The notes: generated by a model from the sequence alone, not told the origin. DNA of 36,370 bases from Lachnospiraceae bacterium (GCA_022791575.1 JAAVZI010000027.1:1-36370); one strand, 5' to 3'. Shown: positions 26,344-34,461, counted from the stretch's first letter. Made by a program: numbers and translations.

Positions 26344-27124
26344 AGGAATTATGACCCATGTATTGCTGCTGAGTGTTATCGCAGCTTCTTTTGCCGTACC
26401 TCAATGGATTATGCAGAATCGGCAGAAAAAAATGTTTAAGCAAACCTATCATGTAGACCGCCAGATACCGATGGTCAAGGCAGAAGCAGGAAAATCGGAG
26501 TTGGTCAGCGCAGTTTACAGCCGGTATGCCAATAATCAGAGATATGCGGTAAGCTGCGGGGATATTTACGAGTCGACAGAGAATTTGTTTGTTGTAGAAA
26601 ATGGAAAAGTACAATATAATAGACAATTGGATTTACAGTTTGATGATGGCAGACAGTTTCTGGATGGTATGGATGAATTAATACAGATTGGTCTAATCAA
26701 AGATAGTTTTTTTCAGCTGCTGGCAAAGGAAGACGCGTTGATCTGTCGTACTTGGGTTTATGATAATGAAGAAATCATATATGAAAAATCAAAACTATTT
26801 TCTAGTGGGGATTCTTTTTCCTATGCGGTGGGCAGTATAGAGGTGGAGCGGAAAACCAATAAAATTATTTCGCTTACATTGGGAAATGAATATGTACAGA
26901 TGAATCCAAAGACGATGGAGCAGTATATCCAGTATTTGGGCCTGGCTATATTTGGAGATTGGAAATATAACGAATATGAGGACGAAGATGCTTTGTCTGG
27001 ACAGAAATATATGAGACAGGAATGTTGTTCTGAATCCGGCAGGATTAAGATAGAAGTGAAACAGGAAGATGGCAAATATCAGATTAGGGTCCTGCCATTA
27101 GAAGGAGCTGATTTTATCTTGTAA
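26333..27124 (+). CDS. Membrane-anchored extracytoplasmic protein, last gene of ABC operon
   Basis: The 263-residue product has an N-terminal membrane segment (ILLLSVIAASFAVPQWIM-like, residues about 8-24) and then a soluble beta-rich domain with no family I recognise. It begins inside the kinase gene, so it is translated with it and is very likely an accessory of the kinase or transporter, for example a signal-modulating partner. It converges on the ECF gene, with coding ends overlapping by 11 nt and no terminator between them. Confidence 0.65.
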   Translation: MKVKGIMTHVLLLSVIAASFAVPQWIMQNRQKKMFKQTYHVDRQIPMVKAEAGKSELVSAVYSRYANNQRYAVSCGDIYESTENLFVVENGKVQYNRQLDLQFDDGRQFLDGMDELIQIGLIKDSFFQLLAKEDALICRTWVYDNEEIIYEKSKLFSSGDSFSYAVGSIEVERKTNKIISLTLGNEYVQMNPKTMEQYIQYLGLAIFGDWKYNEYEDEDALSGQKYMRQECCSESGRIKIEVKQEDGKYQIRVLPLEGADFIL

Positions 27125-27638
27125 GCAGATGCTGTCTGCTGCGGTTGAGCTGCTTCAATGCACGATTCAGTGGAATAAAAAGCACCAGACACAATACTGT
27201 GTTGGAAATTGCATGAATTAGATCATAGGGAATACCAGCAACCCACCAGGTAAAAGCTGCCGCCGGTCCGCCAATCAAGAAATAAGGAAGAGAACAGAGT
27301 GCACCGAAAAAGAGACCGTATCCACCGGATAGCAGACTCCAAAACCATACGGATTCATTTTTTCGAAACAGAAGCGTTAGAAGCGCTAGAAGCGGCCAGA
27401 TATAGACATAAGATATCCACCACAGGCCAAATCCGTAGAAGCTTCCTTCAAACAGCAGATAAGCGGCCAGAACATAGAAAACTTTTTTTCCGAAAAACAG
27501 GGTAAAGAGAATGACGAGCAGTGTGACCGGCTCTACATTAGGCAGAGGTGCCATTACATGCACTGAAACTTCGAGCAGAGCTGTCATAACGCCCATTAAT
27601 GCAATATCTGTTATTGTCATCCGTGTTCTGGTCATCAT
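27114..27638 (-). CDS. ECF transporter S component (substrate-binding membrane subunit)
   Basis: The 174-residue product has about six membrane segments (IALMGVMTALLEVSVHVM, TLLVILFTLFFGKKVFYVLA, WPLLALLTLLF, LFFGALCSLPYFLIGG and others) and the ECF S layout with a short N-terminal cytoplasmic start. The AAGGGG site fits ATG 27638; the 5' codons of the longer frame overlap the DUF4430 gene. ECF A, A' and T subunits are not in the window, so it must use a shared energising module. The cobalamin riboswitch upstream and the DUF4430 partner suggest a corrinoid or precursor substrate. Confidence 0.85.
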   Translation of the reverse strand: MMTRTRMTITDIALMGVMTALLEVSVHVMAPLPNVEPVTLLVILFTLFFGKKVFYVLAAYLLFEGSFYGFGLWWISYVYIWPLLALLTLLFRKNESVWFWSLLSGGYGLFFGALCSLPYFLIGGPAAAFTWWVAGIPYDLIHAISNTVLCLVLFIPLNRALKQLNRSRQHLLTR

Positions 27639-27654
27639 TCTCATCCCCTTTTGA

Positions 27655-28077
27655 TTATTCGCCGGTTGTATACACGATTTTGTAAGACTCGCCGTCTTTG
27701 ACCGGCTGTTGGTCAATGCCGTAATTACAATATTCCCCATTTAAATAGAAAGACCAGTAAGCACCGTTTGTATCATAGTCTGCTTTAATTCCGTTCACAG
27801 ACTGCACCATCAGGCCGTATTCTGATTCTGTTCCTTCTATGGTCAGACCTTCGGTCTCTTCTAATGCCTGGCGAAGATATTTGGCATCCGTGTGTACAGT
27901 ATATTTTTTGGATTTTTCCTTATTATCGACTACCTCAATGGATAGTTCTTTTGCCCCTTTTTGTGCCTTGGGAGCAAATTTCATGTAGATCAGTCCAAAT
28001 GCAACTGCAAGTACTGCCAGAATGACGACAGCAATAGCAATTTTTTTGCCGTTTCCCTGTTTTGCCGTTTCAGACAT
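27655..28077 (-). CDS. DUF4430 membrane-anchored protein, possible corrinoid-binding partner
   Basis: The 140-residue product has an N-terminal membrane anchor (KIAIAVVILAVLAVAFGLIY), then a DUF4430 domain like the C-terminal domain of transcobalamin/intrinsic factor (YLRQALEET, GAYWSFYLNGEYCNYGIDQQ, DGESYKIVY). AAGGAGG lies 8 nt from ATG 28077. It is 17 nt upstream of the ECF S gene and downstream of a cobalamin riboswitch, so it probably presents a corrinoid to the transporter at the cell surface. Direct binding is not shown. Confidence 0.88.
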   Translation of the reverse strand: MSETAKQGNGKKIAIAVVILAVLAVAFGLIYMKFAPKAQKGAKELSIEVVDNKEKSKKYTVHTDAKYLRQALEETEGLTIEGTESEYGLMVQSVNGIKADYDTNGAYWSFYLNGEYCNYGIDQQPVKDGESYKIVYTTGE

Positions 28078-28147
28078 ATGGTTTCCTCCTTATTATTTTT
28101 TGGACCAGTGTGGGGTTGATACGTATGAGATTCCATAAGTCCGAATA

Positions 28148-28180
28148 AAAAATGCCCTCTGCTAATATACAGAAGGGCAT
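28148..28180 (-). terminator. Riboswitch-controlled terminator
   Basis: On the minus strand, ATGCCCTTCTG (28180-28170) pairs with CAGAGGGCAT (28161-28152, one bulged base) over an 8-nt loop, followed by TTTTT. It lies between the cobalamin aptamer and the DUF4430 start, the classic place for ligand-dependent termination. Confidence 0.85.
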
Positions 28181-28194
28181 AGAAAATCTGGCTT

Positions 28195-28440
28195 ACACGT
28201 ACCGTGACCAAGCCCTCGTGGTCGTAGGGTACTGATATTCAGGCAGGTCTTCTGACTTAAAGGTCAACGTCTCTTGCCCCTTCCCATTTTTTCTGTTGCT
28301 AAGTCTGTGACAAATCGACAGAAAAAACAGTGGTTTTTGCAAGACACTCTCTTATTACAGCGACGAGATCGTACAGGACTCACACCTGTTTCCCTTTTCA
28401 CCCGAACCACATCTTATGATGCAACGGGCACCTAAATTCA
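28195..28440 (-). promoter_or_regulatory. Cobalamin riboswitch
   Basis: On the minus strand the order of conserved elements is right. First come GGTGCCC and AAAAGGGAAACAGGTG, then AGTCCTGTACG, the CGTCGCTGTAAT segment, and finally the B12 box AAGTCAGAAGACCTGCC (28258-28242). The terminator follows at 28180. High cobalamin should shut off the DUF4430 and ECF genes. A variable arm with a long hairpin (about 28290-28335) lies in the middle. Confidence 0.92.
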
Positions 28441-28450
28441 ATGCATGGTA

Positions 28451-28480
28451 AGTATAGCATACATGAATGGGACTTGTAAA
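28451..28480 (-). promoter_or_regulatory. Promoter of the riboswitch-controlled operon
   Basis: On the minus strand TTTACA (28480-28475), an 18-nt spacer and TATACT (28456-28451). Transcription would begin near 28444, just at the start of the aptamer. Confidence 0.7.
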
Positions 28481-28489
28481 GAGTATAAT

Positions 28490-28518
28490 TTGACAATTTT
28501 TTTAGAAATCAGTATAAT
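28490..28518 (+). promoter_or_regulatory. Perfect consensus sigma-A promoter
   Basis: TTGACA (28490-28495), exactly 17 nt, and TATAAT (28513-28518), 30 nt before ATG 28549. It lies back to back with the riboswitch promoter. Confidence 0.85.
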
Positions 28519-28548
28519 TTGAAAAAACGGTAAAATAGGTGATAGAGC

Positions 28549-29160
28549 ATGTATGATGTGGACATCAGGGAGCCATTATTTGATTACCTGGACGAAACTT
28601 ATGGGAAAAACCGTATTCTGGAAGAGAAAACCATGGGACGTTCCAGGGCAGATGTGATTATGCTGATTGAATATGAATTCATTGGTTTGGAGATTAAGAG
28701 CGATTCGGATACCTACAGCCGGCTAAAGCGTCAGGCTAGGGATTATAATCAATATTGTGACCGTAATTTTATTGTAATTGGAAAATCCCATGAAAAACAT
28801 GTGCAGGAACATATTCCCAAAGAGTGGGGGGTGATCCGCGCTGCCTGGGAGGAGGGTCAAATTAGTGTCAGGCAGTTGAGAGAGGCGCTTCCTAATCCCA
28901 AGGTGAAGCTGGAGAGACAGCTGGAATGGATGTGGAGGCCAGAGCTGAATCGAATACTAGAACAGAACGCTCTTCCGGCTTACAAGAGGAAAAGTAAACG
29001 CTTTGTTCAGGAAAAATTACTGGCGAAAGTTCTGCCGAATCTGCTTAAGAAGCAGATGTGTGAGGAGCTATTTGAAAGAGATTATACTTTATGGGAGGAA
29101 CAGCTTCAGGCATACAGACAGGAGCAGAACCGCCCTATACAAAGGAAGGTGAAATATTGA
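28549..29160 (+). CDS. sce7726 family protein (PD-(D/E)XK nuclease-like)
   Basis: The 203-residue product shows the core of a PD-(D/E)XK fold near the N-terminus: RADVIMLIEYEFIGLEIKSD gives Asp, then Glu-x-Lys after 13 residues. It has the family's IREPLFDYLDE opening and the later WRPEL and ELFERDY segments. The biochemical role is not established; such proteins are often near mobile or defence genes. It is followed by a MmcQ/YjbR gene whose TTG start overlaps the stop, so the two are translationally coupled. Confidence 0.8.
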   Translation: MYDVDIREPLFDYLDETYGKNRILEEKTMGRSRADVIMLIEYEFIGLEIKSDSDTYSRLKRQARDYNQYCDRNFIVIGKSHEKHVQEHIPKEWGVIRAAWEEGQISVRQLREALPNPKVKLERQLEWMWRPELNRILEQNALPAYKRKSKRFVQEKLLAKVLPNLLKKQMCEELFERDYTLWEEQLQAYRQEQNRPIQRKVKY

Positions 29161-29504
29161 AGAAAAGAGCAGAAGTGATTCAATACTGTATGACATTTTC
29201 GGGAGTATTTGAAGATTATCCGTTTCATGATCCCAATTGGACCTGTATGAGATTGAAACAGAATCAAAAGATATTTGCCTGGATCTATGAACGGGAAGAG
29301 AACATTTGGGTAAATGTCAAAGCAGAGCCAGAGTGGAGGGACTTTTGGAGAAATGCATATTCTTCTGTAATTCCTGCGTATCATATGAATAAAACACACT
29401 GGAATTCTATTATACTAGATGGAACGATTCCGAAGAGGGATATTCAAAGAATGATTGCAGAAAGCTATGATCTGTGCAGCAAAGGAACTGGAAAAACGAA
29501 GTAA
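29157..29504 (+). CDS. MmcQ/YjbR-like protein
   Basis: The 115-residue product has the MmcQ/YjbR pattern: CMTFSGVFEDYPFHDPNWTC near the start, IFAWIYERE, VNVKAEPEW, IPAYHMNKTHWNSI and a helical end. TTG 29157 overlaps the preceding TGA and lies 6 nt after AAGGAAGGTG; upstream in-frame codons belong to the previous gene. The fold resembles CyaY-type DNA-binding-like proteins, but the function is unproven. Confidence 0.85.
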   Translation: MKKRAEVIQYCMTFSGVFEDYPFHDPNWTCMRLKQNQKIFAWIYEREENIWVNVKAEPEWRDFWRNAYSSVIPAYHMNKTHWNSIILDGTIPKRDIQRMIAESYDLCSKGTGKTK

Positions 29505-29522
29505 TCGCTGGGAGGTGGAGCT

Positions 29523-30350
29523 ATGAATAAAACAACAAATACTAGAGGAACAATGGATGCTTATCAAGCCGCGCAGGAAAAGCAGGCGGTTACCAACTCG
29601 GTACGTATGAAATGGCAGAAACTATCAGGAAAAAAGCGTAAAAGGATCAAGAAACTGAATTATAATCATAAAGAGATTTCCATTATGCTGCTGCGTTCTA
29701 CAAGTTCGCAGAATGCAGCTTCTGTATTGATACTGGCTAAAAACCGGCTGGGCAGCCTTAAGAGCTGTTCGGTTACCGGAGAATATAATTCTAAGGAGGT
29801 TGCAAATGCCATTGCTCATGCAGACCGTATGGTTCAATGTGCCCGGATGAAAGTGAAACATTTAAAAGAAGAAGAGTATGAAGAACTGCAGAATCATCGG
29901 GAACAAAATAGTAGAGAGCAACAGGGAAGGAGTGCAGTCAAGGCCAGGGTTCGTCTAAAGAAACGACAGATAGAACAGAAATTATCCAGCGAAGAACTGA
30001 AGAAACTACAGGAGCAGAAGCTGGAATGGGAACGGCTGGAAAAAAAGCGCAAACGGCATCGAAGGGAAGAATATGGCAAGATTTCGGAAGCGGATATGAA
30101 GTATCGTCAGGGTCAGCAGGCAGCGAATACGTTTGAGTCTTCTGGCCCAGCAGCCGTGCTCGAATTGACCGGAAACAACCAGGAGCTGGATGAAAAGAAA
30201 TTGGAACAACAAGCACAGAAGGAACTGGGAATATCTGCTGAACACTCATCAGGCACCGAATATACAATATCAACTGTCGCGGCAGAGGGGGTGCTGGAAA
30301 CAGCAGATCTTGGCGTTTCAGCAGTAGAAAGCGTAGATATTATGATATAG
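29523..30350 (+). CDS. Basic coiled-coil hypothetical protein
   Basis: The 275-residue product follows the MmcQ gene by 18 nt with GGGAGGTGG. Residues about 30-110 are globular and basic (KKRKRIKKLNYNHKEISIML, LRSTSSQNAASVLILAKN). Residues about 115-190 are a highly charged Lys/Arg/Glu/Gln coiled coil, and the last 80 are acidic and Ser/Ala-rich. No catalytic motif, signal or membrane segment is seen. It may be a cytoplasmic nucleic-acid or protein scaffold; I do not recognise the family. Confidence 0.65.
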   Translation: MNKTTNTRGTMDAYQAAQEKQAVTNSVRMKWQKLSGKKRKRIKKLNYNHKEISIMLLRSTSSQNAASVLILAKNRLGSLKSCSVTGEYNSKEVANAIAHADRMVQCARMKVKHLKEEEYEELQNHREQNSREQQGRSAVKARVRLKKRQIEQKLSSEELKKLQEQKLEWERLEKKRKRHRREEYGKISEADMKYRQGQQAANTFESSGPAAVLELTGNNQELDEKKLEQQAQKELGISAEHSSGTEYTISTVAAEGVLETADLGVSAVESVDIMI

Positions 30351-30397
30351 GAAATAGAACTGGTTCAGCTGCATCAAAGAGGAAATGTCGAATTTTG

Positions 30398-30426
30398 TTG
30401 AAACAATTACCAAAATATGGTAAAAT
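30398..30426 (+). promoter_or_regulatory. Promoter with overlapping inverted repeat upstream of the PAPS-reductase-like gene
   Basis: TTGAAA (30398-30403), 17 nt, TAAAAT (30421-30426). A 6-bp inverted repeat TTACCA (30407-30412) with TGGTAA (30418-30423) overlaps the -10, as a repressor operator would. Confidence 0.6.
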
Positions 30427-30469
30427 ACCAAAGACGGGAAAAAGAGTTTTGACGAAATGAGATGATGAA

Positions 30470-31801
30470 ATGAAACGCAATTATGTGGAAACAAATGTGT
30501 ATGATGCATTCCAGGAACGCCTGCATTATATTTTTCAGGAGTTTGAAAATGTTTATGTATCATTTTCAGGCGGCAAGGATAGCGGACTGTTGTTGAACCT
30601 GACGCTGGATTTTCAGAAAAAATATTATCCAGATAGGAAGATTGGTGTGTTCCATCAGGATTTTGAAGCGCAGTATACGGTGACTACTGAGTATGTGGAA
30701 CGGACATTTGAGCGGATTAAAGATGATGTAGAGCCTTACTGGGTCTGTCTGCCCATGGCGACAAGAACAGCACTCAGTAATTATGAAATGTACTGGTATC
30801 CGTGGGATGATACTAAGACGGATATCTGGGTAAGGGATATTCCCATTCATGAATATGTGATCCGCCTGGCGAATAACCCAATTACTACATATAAATATAA
30901 AATGCCCCAAGAAGCGCTATCCAAACAATTTGGGCGCTGGTATCGGAATATTCATGGAAAAGGCAAGACGGTTTGTCTGCTGGGAATGCGGGCGGAAGAG
31001 TCTATGCAGCGTTACAGTGGATTCCTGAATAAAAAGTACGGATATAATGGAGAGTGCTGGATCAGCAGTATGTTTAAAAATGTATGGTGTGCTTCGCCTC
31101 TCTATGACTGGTCTCACAGTGATGTATGGCATGCTAATTATTTATTTGGTTATGACTACAATCGGCTGTATGATCTATATTATATGGCAGGGCTTACGGT
31201 ATCACAAATGCGGGTGGCTTCTCCCTTTAATGATTTTTCTAAGGACAGCCTGAATCTATATCGGGTGATAGATCCTGATATCTGGGTTCGGCTGGTGGGC
31301 CGGGTTCGGGGAGCTAATTTTACTGCCATCTGCGGCAGAACCAGGGCTATGGCTTATCGGAGTATCCGGCTTCCAGAGGGACATACATGGGAGTCTTATA
31401 CCAAGTTTCTTCTGGATACGCTGCCGCTGCGTATTCGCAATAATTATGCCAAAAAGTTCAATGCATCCATTAAATTCTGGCATCATACAGGCGGCGGGCT
31501 GGGAGAAGATACCATTCGTGAATTGGAGGAACATGGCTATCAGATTAGACGCAACGGCGTATCCAATTATACCTTAAATAAAAAATCCAGAATTATATTT
31601 ACCGGAAGAATCCCTGATCATACAGATGATATTAAAACTTCGAGAGACATTCCAAGCTGGAAGCGGATGTGCTACTGTATTCTTAAAAACGACCATACCT
31701 GCAGAGGGATGGGCTTTGGCCCCTCTAGGCAGCAGCAGAAGCATATTGATCTGATTAAACAGAAATACAGTAAAGTAGAGGAGATGGAGTATGGAGTATA
31801 A
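30470..31801 (+). CDS. ibrA: IbrA/YbdN-like phosphoadenosine phosphosulfate reductase family protein (DUF3440)
   Basis: The 443-residue product has the PP-loop SGGKDSG at residues 33-39, the nucleotide-binding site of PAPS-reductase/adenylyl-transfer enzymes, followed by VFHQDFEAQY. A C-terminal DUF3440 region has RNNYAKKF and the Cys pair of CYCILKNDHTC. This is the YbdN/IbrA family, known in E. coli to act with IbrB in gene control, by an undefined reaction. The next gene is an IbrB-like ParB-domain protein overlapping by 11 nt, so the pair is conserved. It is unlikely to be a sulfate-assimilation enzyme because no cysteine-pathway genes are nearby. Confidence 0.85.
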   Translation: MKRNYVETNVYDAFQERLHYIFQEFENVYVSFSGGKDSGLLLNLTLDFQKKYYPDRKIGVFHQDFEAQYTVTTEYVERTFERIKDDVEPYWVCLPMATRTALSNYEMYWYPWDDTKTDIWVRDIPIHEYVIRLANNPITTYKYKMPQEALSKQFGRWYRNIHGKGKTVCLLGMRAEESMQRYSGFLNKKYGYNGECWISSMFKNVWCASPLYDWSHSDVWHANYLFGYDYNRLYDLYYMAGLTVSQMRVASPFNDFSKDSLNLYRVIDPDIWVRLVGRVRGANFTAICGRTRAMAYRSIRLPEGHTWESYTKFLLDTLPLRIRNNYAKKFNASIKFWHHTGGGLGEDTIRELEEHGYQIRRNGVSNYTLNKKSRIIFTGRIPDHTDDIKTSRDIPSWKRMCYCILKNDHTCRGMGFGPSRQQQKHIDLIKQKYSKVEEMEYGV

Positions 31802-32351
31802 AAGTCCGGTATATAATATTATTTCCGTACCCGTTGAGAAAATCAGGCCGAATACCTATAATCCCAATTCGGTTGCGCCGCCGGAAATGCGTCTGCTGTA
31901 TGACAGTATCAAGTCAGACGGATACACGATGCCGATTGTATGCTATTATGCAAAAAAGGAAGATATCTATGTCATTGTAGATGGATTTCACCGTTATCGG
32001 GTGATGCTGGATTATCCCGATATCTATGAGCGGGAGGGCGGAAAGCTTCCGGTTTCTGTTATTGATAAAACGATAGACAATCGGATGGCAAGTACCATTC
32101 GTCATAATCGTGCCAGAGGAAGCCATAATGTAGAGCTGATGAGCAATATTGTTAAGGAACTGCATGAGTTGGGACGTTCGGATGTATGGATTGCCCGTCA
32201 TCTGGGGATGGATATGGATGAGATTCTGCGGTTAAAACAGATTACTGGCCTGGCAGCATTATTTCGGGATGTGCAGTTTGGACAGGCCTGGAAGCCGCAG
32301 GAGGAAGAGAAAAAACAGGACGCATCTGATCAGCAATCAGATACGCCCTGA
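31791..32351 (+). CDS. ibrB: IbrB/YbdM-like ParB-domain protein
   Basis: The 186-residue product has a ParB/Srx-like N-terminal domain (PVEKIRPNTYNPNSVAPPEM, YVIVDGFHRYRVML) and a helix-turn-helix-like helical segment (SDVWIARHLGMDMDEILRLK). The end is acidic. It overlaps the IbrA-like gene by 11 nt. The IbrA/IbrB partnership is established in E. coli; ATP/CTP use or DNA binding in this pair is inferred. It converges with the solute-binding lipoprotein gene, with 10 nt between coding ends. Confidence 0.83.
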   Translation: MEYKSPVYNIISVPVEKIRPNTYNPNSVAPPEMRLLYDSIKSDGYTMPIVCYYAKKEDIYVIVDGFHRYRVMLDYPDIYEREGGKLPVSVIDKTIDNRMASTIRHNRARGSHNVELMSNIVKELHELGRSDVWIARHLGMDMDEILRLKQITGLAALFRDVQFGQAWKPQEEEKKQDASDQQSDTP

Positions 32352-32361
32352 GGAGATCGAC

Positions 32362-34032
32362 TTACCTCTTTTTGTAGTTTTCATAAGCCTCTGTCCATAC
32401 TTGGATATATTGATCGGCACCCAGCTCACGGACCTGCGCAACATAGGTATCATATTCTGTTAACGGAGCGGTGCCGGTAATAAAACGATTACGCATTTTA
32501 CGGATATAATTCTTCATATTGTCTTCCAGTTCATCAATTTCCTTAATTTGTTCTGGACTTAACTGGCAAGCAGCGGATACTTTATAGCGGGTATCTCCTT
32601 TGGACCATGTTTCACAGGCTTGATTGTATTCCTGATTCTGGTTTGCCTGCATATAGGTCGAAACCTGCCCGAACTGGGGAAGCATAACCGTAAGAGGGTC
32701 GGCATAGGTATGACGCTTAGGAATGCTCTTATCATAAAAATCAATCATGTCATCCATGCCTTTTGTAAGCACTTTTTCACCATTTTTCACCTGATAGCTT
32801 TCACCCTCAATTCCCCAGGTCAGAAGAGTCGAACCGTTCTGGCCGAGCATGTAATCGATCAGGTAGGCAGCAGCTTTATCCGTTCCATGTTCCACAGCCC
32901 GTTGGGTGATGACAGTGGAGTCTGGGGAAAAGGAATTGATATCGGAGAAGCACCATTGGTAGCCGTCTTCTGTCTTAGGCCAGGGACAGGCGGCAAATTC
33001 TGCTTCCGGTACGGTTTCCCTTAACTTATTAATGTAAGAATCGGGATTCTCTATATTAAACATATGAGCCTCCCCTTTCCAGGCGCCGGCGGCATTAGCC
33101 AGTATCCGTTCTTCCCTTTTTTCTACAGAGGTATTTTCGAACATATTATAAATCAGTTCTTCTTCGTTCCATTTCCGGAATTCTCTCAGATATTCCTTAT
33201 AGCCTTCCGTAATGTAACCATAGATAATCGTTTCATTACCATTCGCATCAATCTGGATACTGGGGTCATCATCTATTCCATATGCGGGAAGAAAATATTT
33301 CCAGGCAGAAGATGCCAGACAGATAGGTTCTTCATTTTGCTGGGAATCACCATTGGGATCATTCTGACGAAAAGCAAGAAGAACCTCATGCCATTCATCC
33401 ATCGTCTCTGGTACAGAATCATATCCGAGCGTGGTCAGCCAGTCTTTGCGGATGGCCAGACCGAATCTGGAAGCGGCAATTCGGTCGTCGTTATCAGCGG
33501 TATCATATAAGGCACCGACAAAGGTATAGGAACCATCATCCAGCCGCAAATCGCGGGCGATTACAGGATAATCCTTTACAATTTTGGAGAAATTGGGCAT
33601 CCAGTCCTTCATATAGTCGTTCAGGCGGACAGAAACGTTGTCATGGTACATACCAGCCATACGTCCCGGATATTTGGACAGGTTGTTTGCAGTAATGACA
33701 TCTGGATAATTCTTGGCAGTAAACATAGGAAGGTAGTCATCATAGCTGGTTTTTACCTGAAAGTCAATGGTTACACCGGTAATCTGTTGAATGGCTTTCA
33801 GCCCCTTCATTTCTTTCCAGTAATGCTGATAATATTCATCTTTTCCACCTATTAGACACCAGGACACCGTAATTCCTTTGTCGGCTTCTTTTTTTGTCAG
33901 CTGATAATAAGGCTTTATTGTGTCATCGGTCAGTGTGGAGGTGTCTTTTTGAGACTCACCGGAACCACAGCCAGCAGCAAGGCTGATTGCAAGTATAACC
34001 GGAAGAAGCGCTGACAGTCGTTTTTTCTGCAT
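32362..34032 (-). CDS. Extracellular solute-binding lipoprotein (ABC carbohydrate-uptake type)
   Basis: The 556-residue product has a signal peptide ending in the lipobox LAAGC, with the lipidated Cys at 22. Then comes the two-lobed solute-binding fold of carbohydrate/oligosaccharide ABC systems (YPDVITANNLSKYPG, MYHDNVSVRLNDYMKDWMPN, WLTTLGYDSVPETMDEW). AAGGAG precedes the ATG by 9 nt. No permease or ATPase gene is beside it, so it is an orphan here or its partners lie elsewhere. Substrate cannot be told. Confidence 0.9.
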   Translation of the reverse strand: MQKKRLSALLPVILAISLAAGCGSGESQKDTSTLTDDTIKPYYQLTKKEADKGITVSWCLIGGKDEYYQHYWKEMKGLKAIQQITGVTIDFQVKTSYDDYLPMFTAKNYPDVITANNLSKYPGRMAGMYHDNVSVRLNDYMKDWMPNFSKIVKDYPVIARDLRLDDGSYTFVGALYDTADNDDRIAASRFGLAIRKDWLTTLGYDSVPETMDEWHEVLLAFRQNDPNGDSQQNEEPICLASSAWKYFLPAYGIDDDPSIQIDANGNETIIYGYITEGYKEYLREFRKWNEEELIYNMFENTSVEKREERILANAAGAWKGEAHMFNIENPDSYINKLRETVPEAEFAACPWPKTEDGYQWCFSDINSFSPDSTVITQRAVEHGTDKAAAYLIDYMLGQNGSTLLTWGIEGESYQVKNGEKVLTKGMDDMIDFYDKSIPKRHTYADPLTVMLPQFGQVSTYMQANQNQEYNQACETWSKGDTRYKVSAACQLSPEQIKEIDELEDNMKNYIRKMRNRFITGTAPLTEYDTYVAQVRELGADQYIQVWTEAYENYKKR

Positions 34033-34069
34033 ATACGTACTCCTTTCTGATGGTTGAACTTTTTTAGAT

Positions 34070-34202
34070 AATTGCGAAAGTTGTATTCAAGGGGACGAGT
34101 TTGAACAATAGATACAAAAATTCCGCTCAAAGACGTTTTTAATTCGCTCCATTTTTGTATCTATTGCCCAAACTCTGACATTGAAATAAGAGTTTCGCAA
34201 AT
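34070..34202 (-). repeat. Palindromic repeat, copy A, in the leader of the lipoprotein gene
   Basis: The ends are inverted (ATTGCGAAA, 34071-34079, with TTTCGCAA, 34193-34200). A central perfect 16-bp stem is formed by 34106-34121 with 34151-34166 (CAATAGATACAAAAAT), and GAGTTTG (34097-34103) pairs with CAAACTC (34169-34175). The whole ~133 nt could fold as a long hairpin. It has no coding capacity, as expected of a MITE-like or REP-like element. Confidence 0.85.
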
Positions 34203-34223
34203 GCCTAAATTAACTCTTTAGCT

Positions 34224-34291
34224 AATTGTGAAAGTCGGATTTAGGTTGACAAGTTTGGGTATGACAGCTTGAAATCAACGTTGGCAATTAT
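34224..34291 (-). repeat. Internally deleted copy of the palindromic repeat
   Basis: AATTGTGAAAGTCGGATTTA and GACAAGTTTG match the left arm of copy A, and CTTGAAATCAACGTTGGCAA matches the right arm. The central 16-bp stem region is missing, leaving about 68 nt. It lies 19 nt from copy A. Confidence 0.7.
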
Positions 34292-34320
34292 CTAAGTATT
34301 GAAACAGATATCATTATGAT

Positions 34321-34350
34321 AGCATAAGAAAATGAGAAGCGCAATGTAAA
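34321..34350 (-). promoter_or_regulatory. Candidate promoter for the solute-binding lipoprotein
   Basis: On the minus strand TTTACA (34350-34345), 18 nt, TATGCT (34326-34321). The transcript would carry a leader of about 280 nt containing the deleted copy and copy A of the palindrome. Confidence 0.5.
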
Positions 34351-34381
34351 TAAGAAAAGTAATTCAAGAAGAAAAATAAGA

Positions 34382-34410
34382 TTGTCAATAACTAAAAAAT
34401 CTGATAAAAT
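34382..34410 (+). promoter_or_regulatory. Candidate promoter for the polytopic chemoreceptor
   Basis: TTGTCA (34382-34387), 17 nt, TAAAAT (34405-34410). The transcript would have a leader of about 245 nt that includes palindrome copy B before the gene at 34663. Confidence 0.55.
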
Positions 34411-34461
34411 AATAGGTAGAAGGATGTGAAAAAGAATTGATTCTTAATATCTTATATAGAC

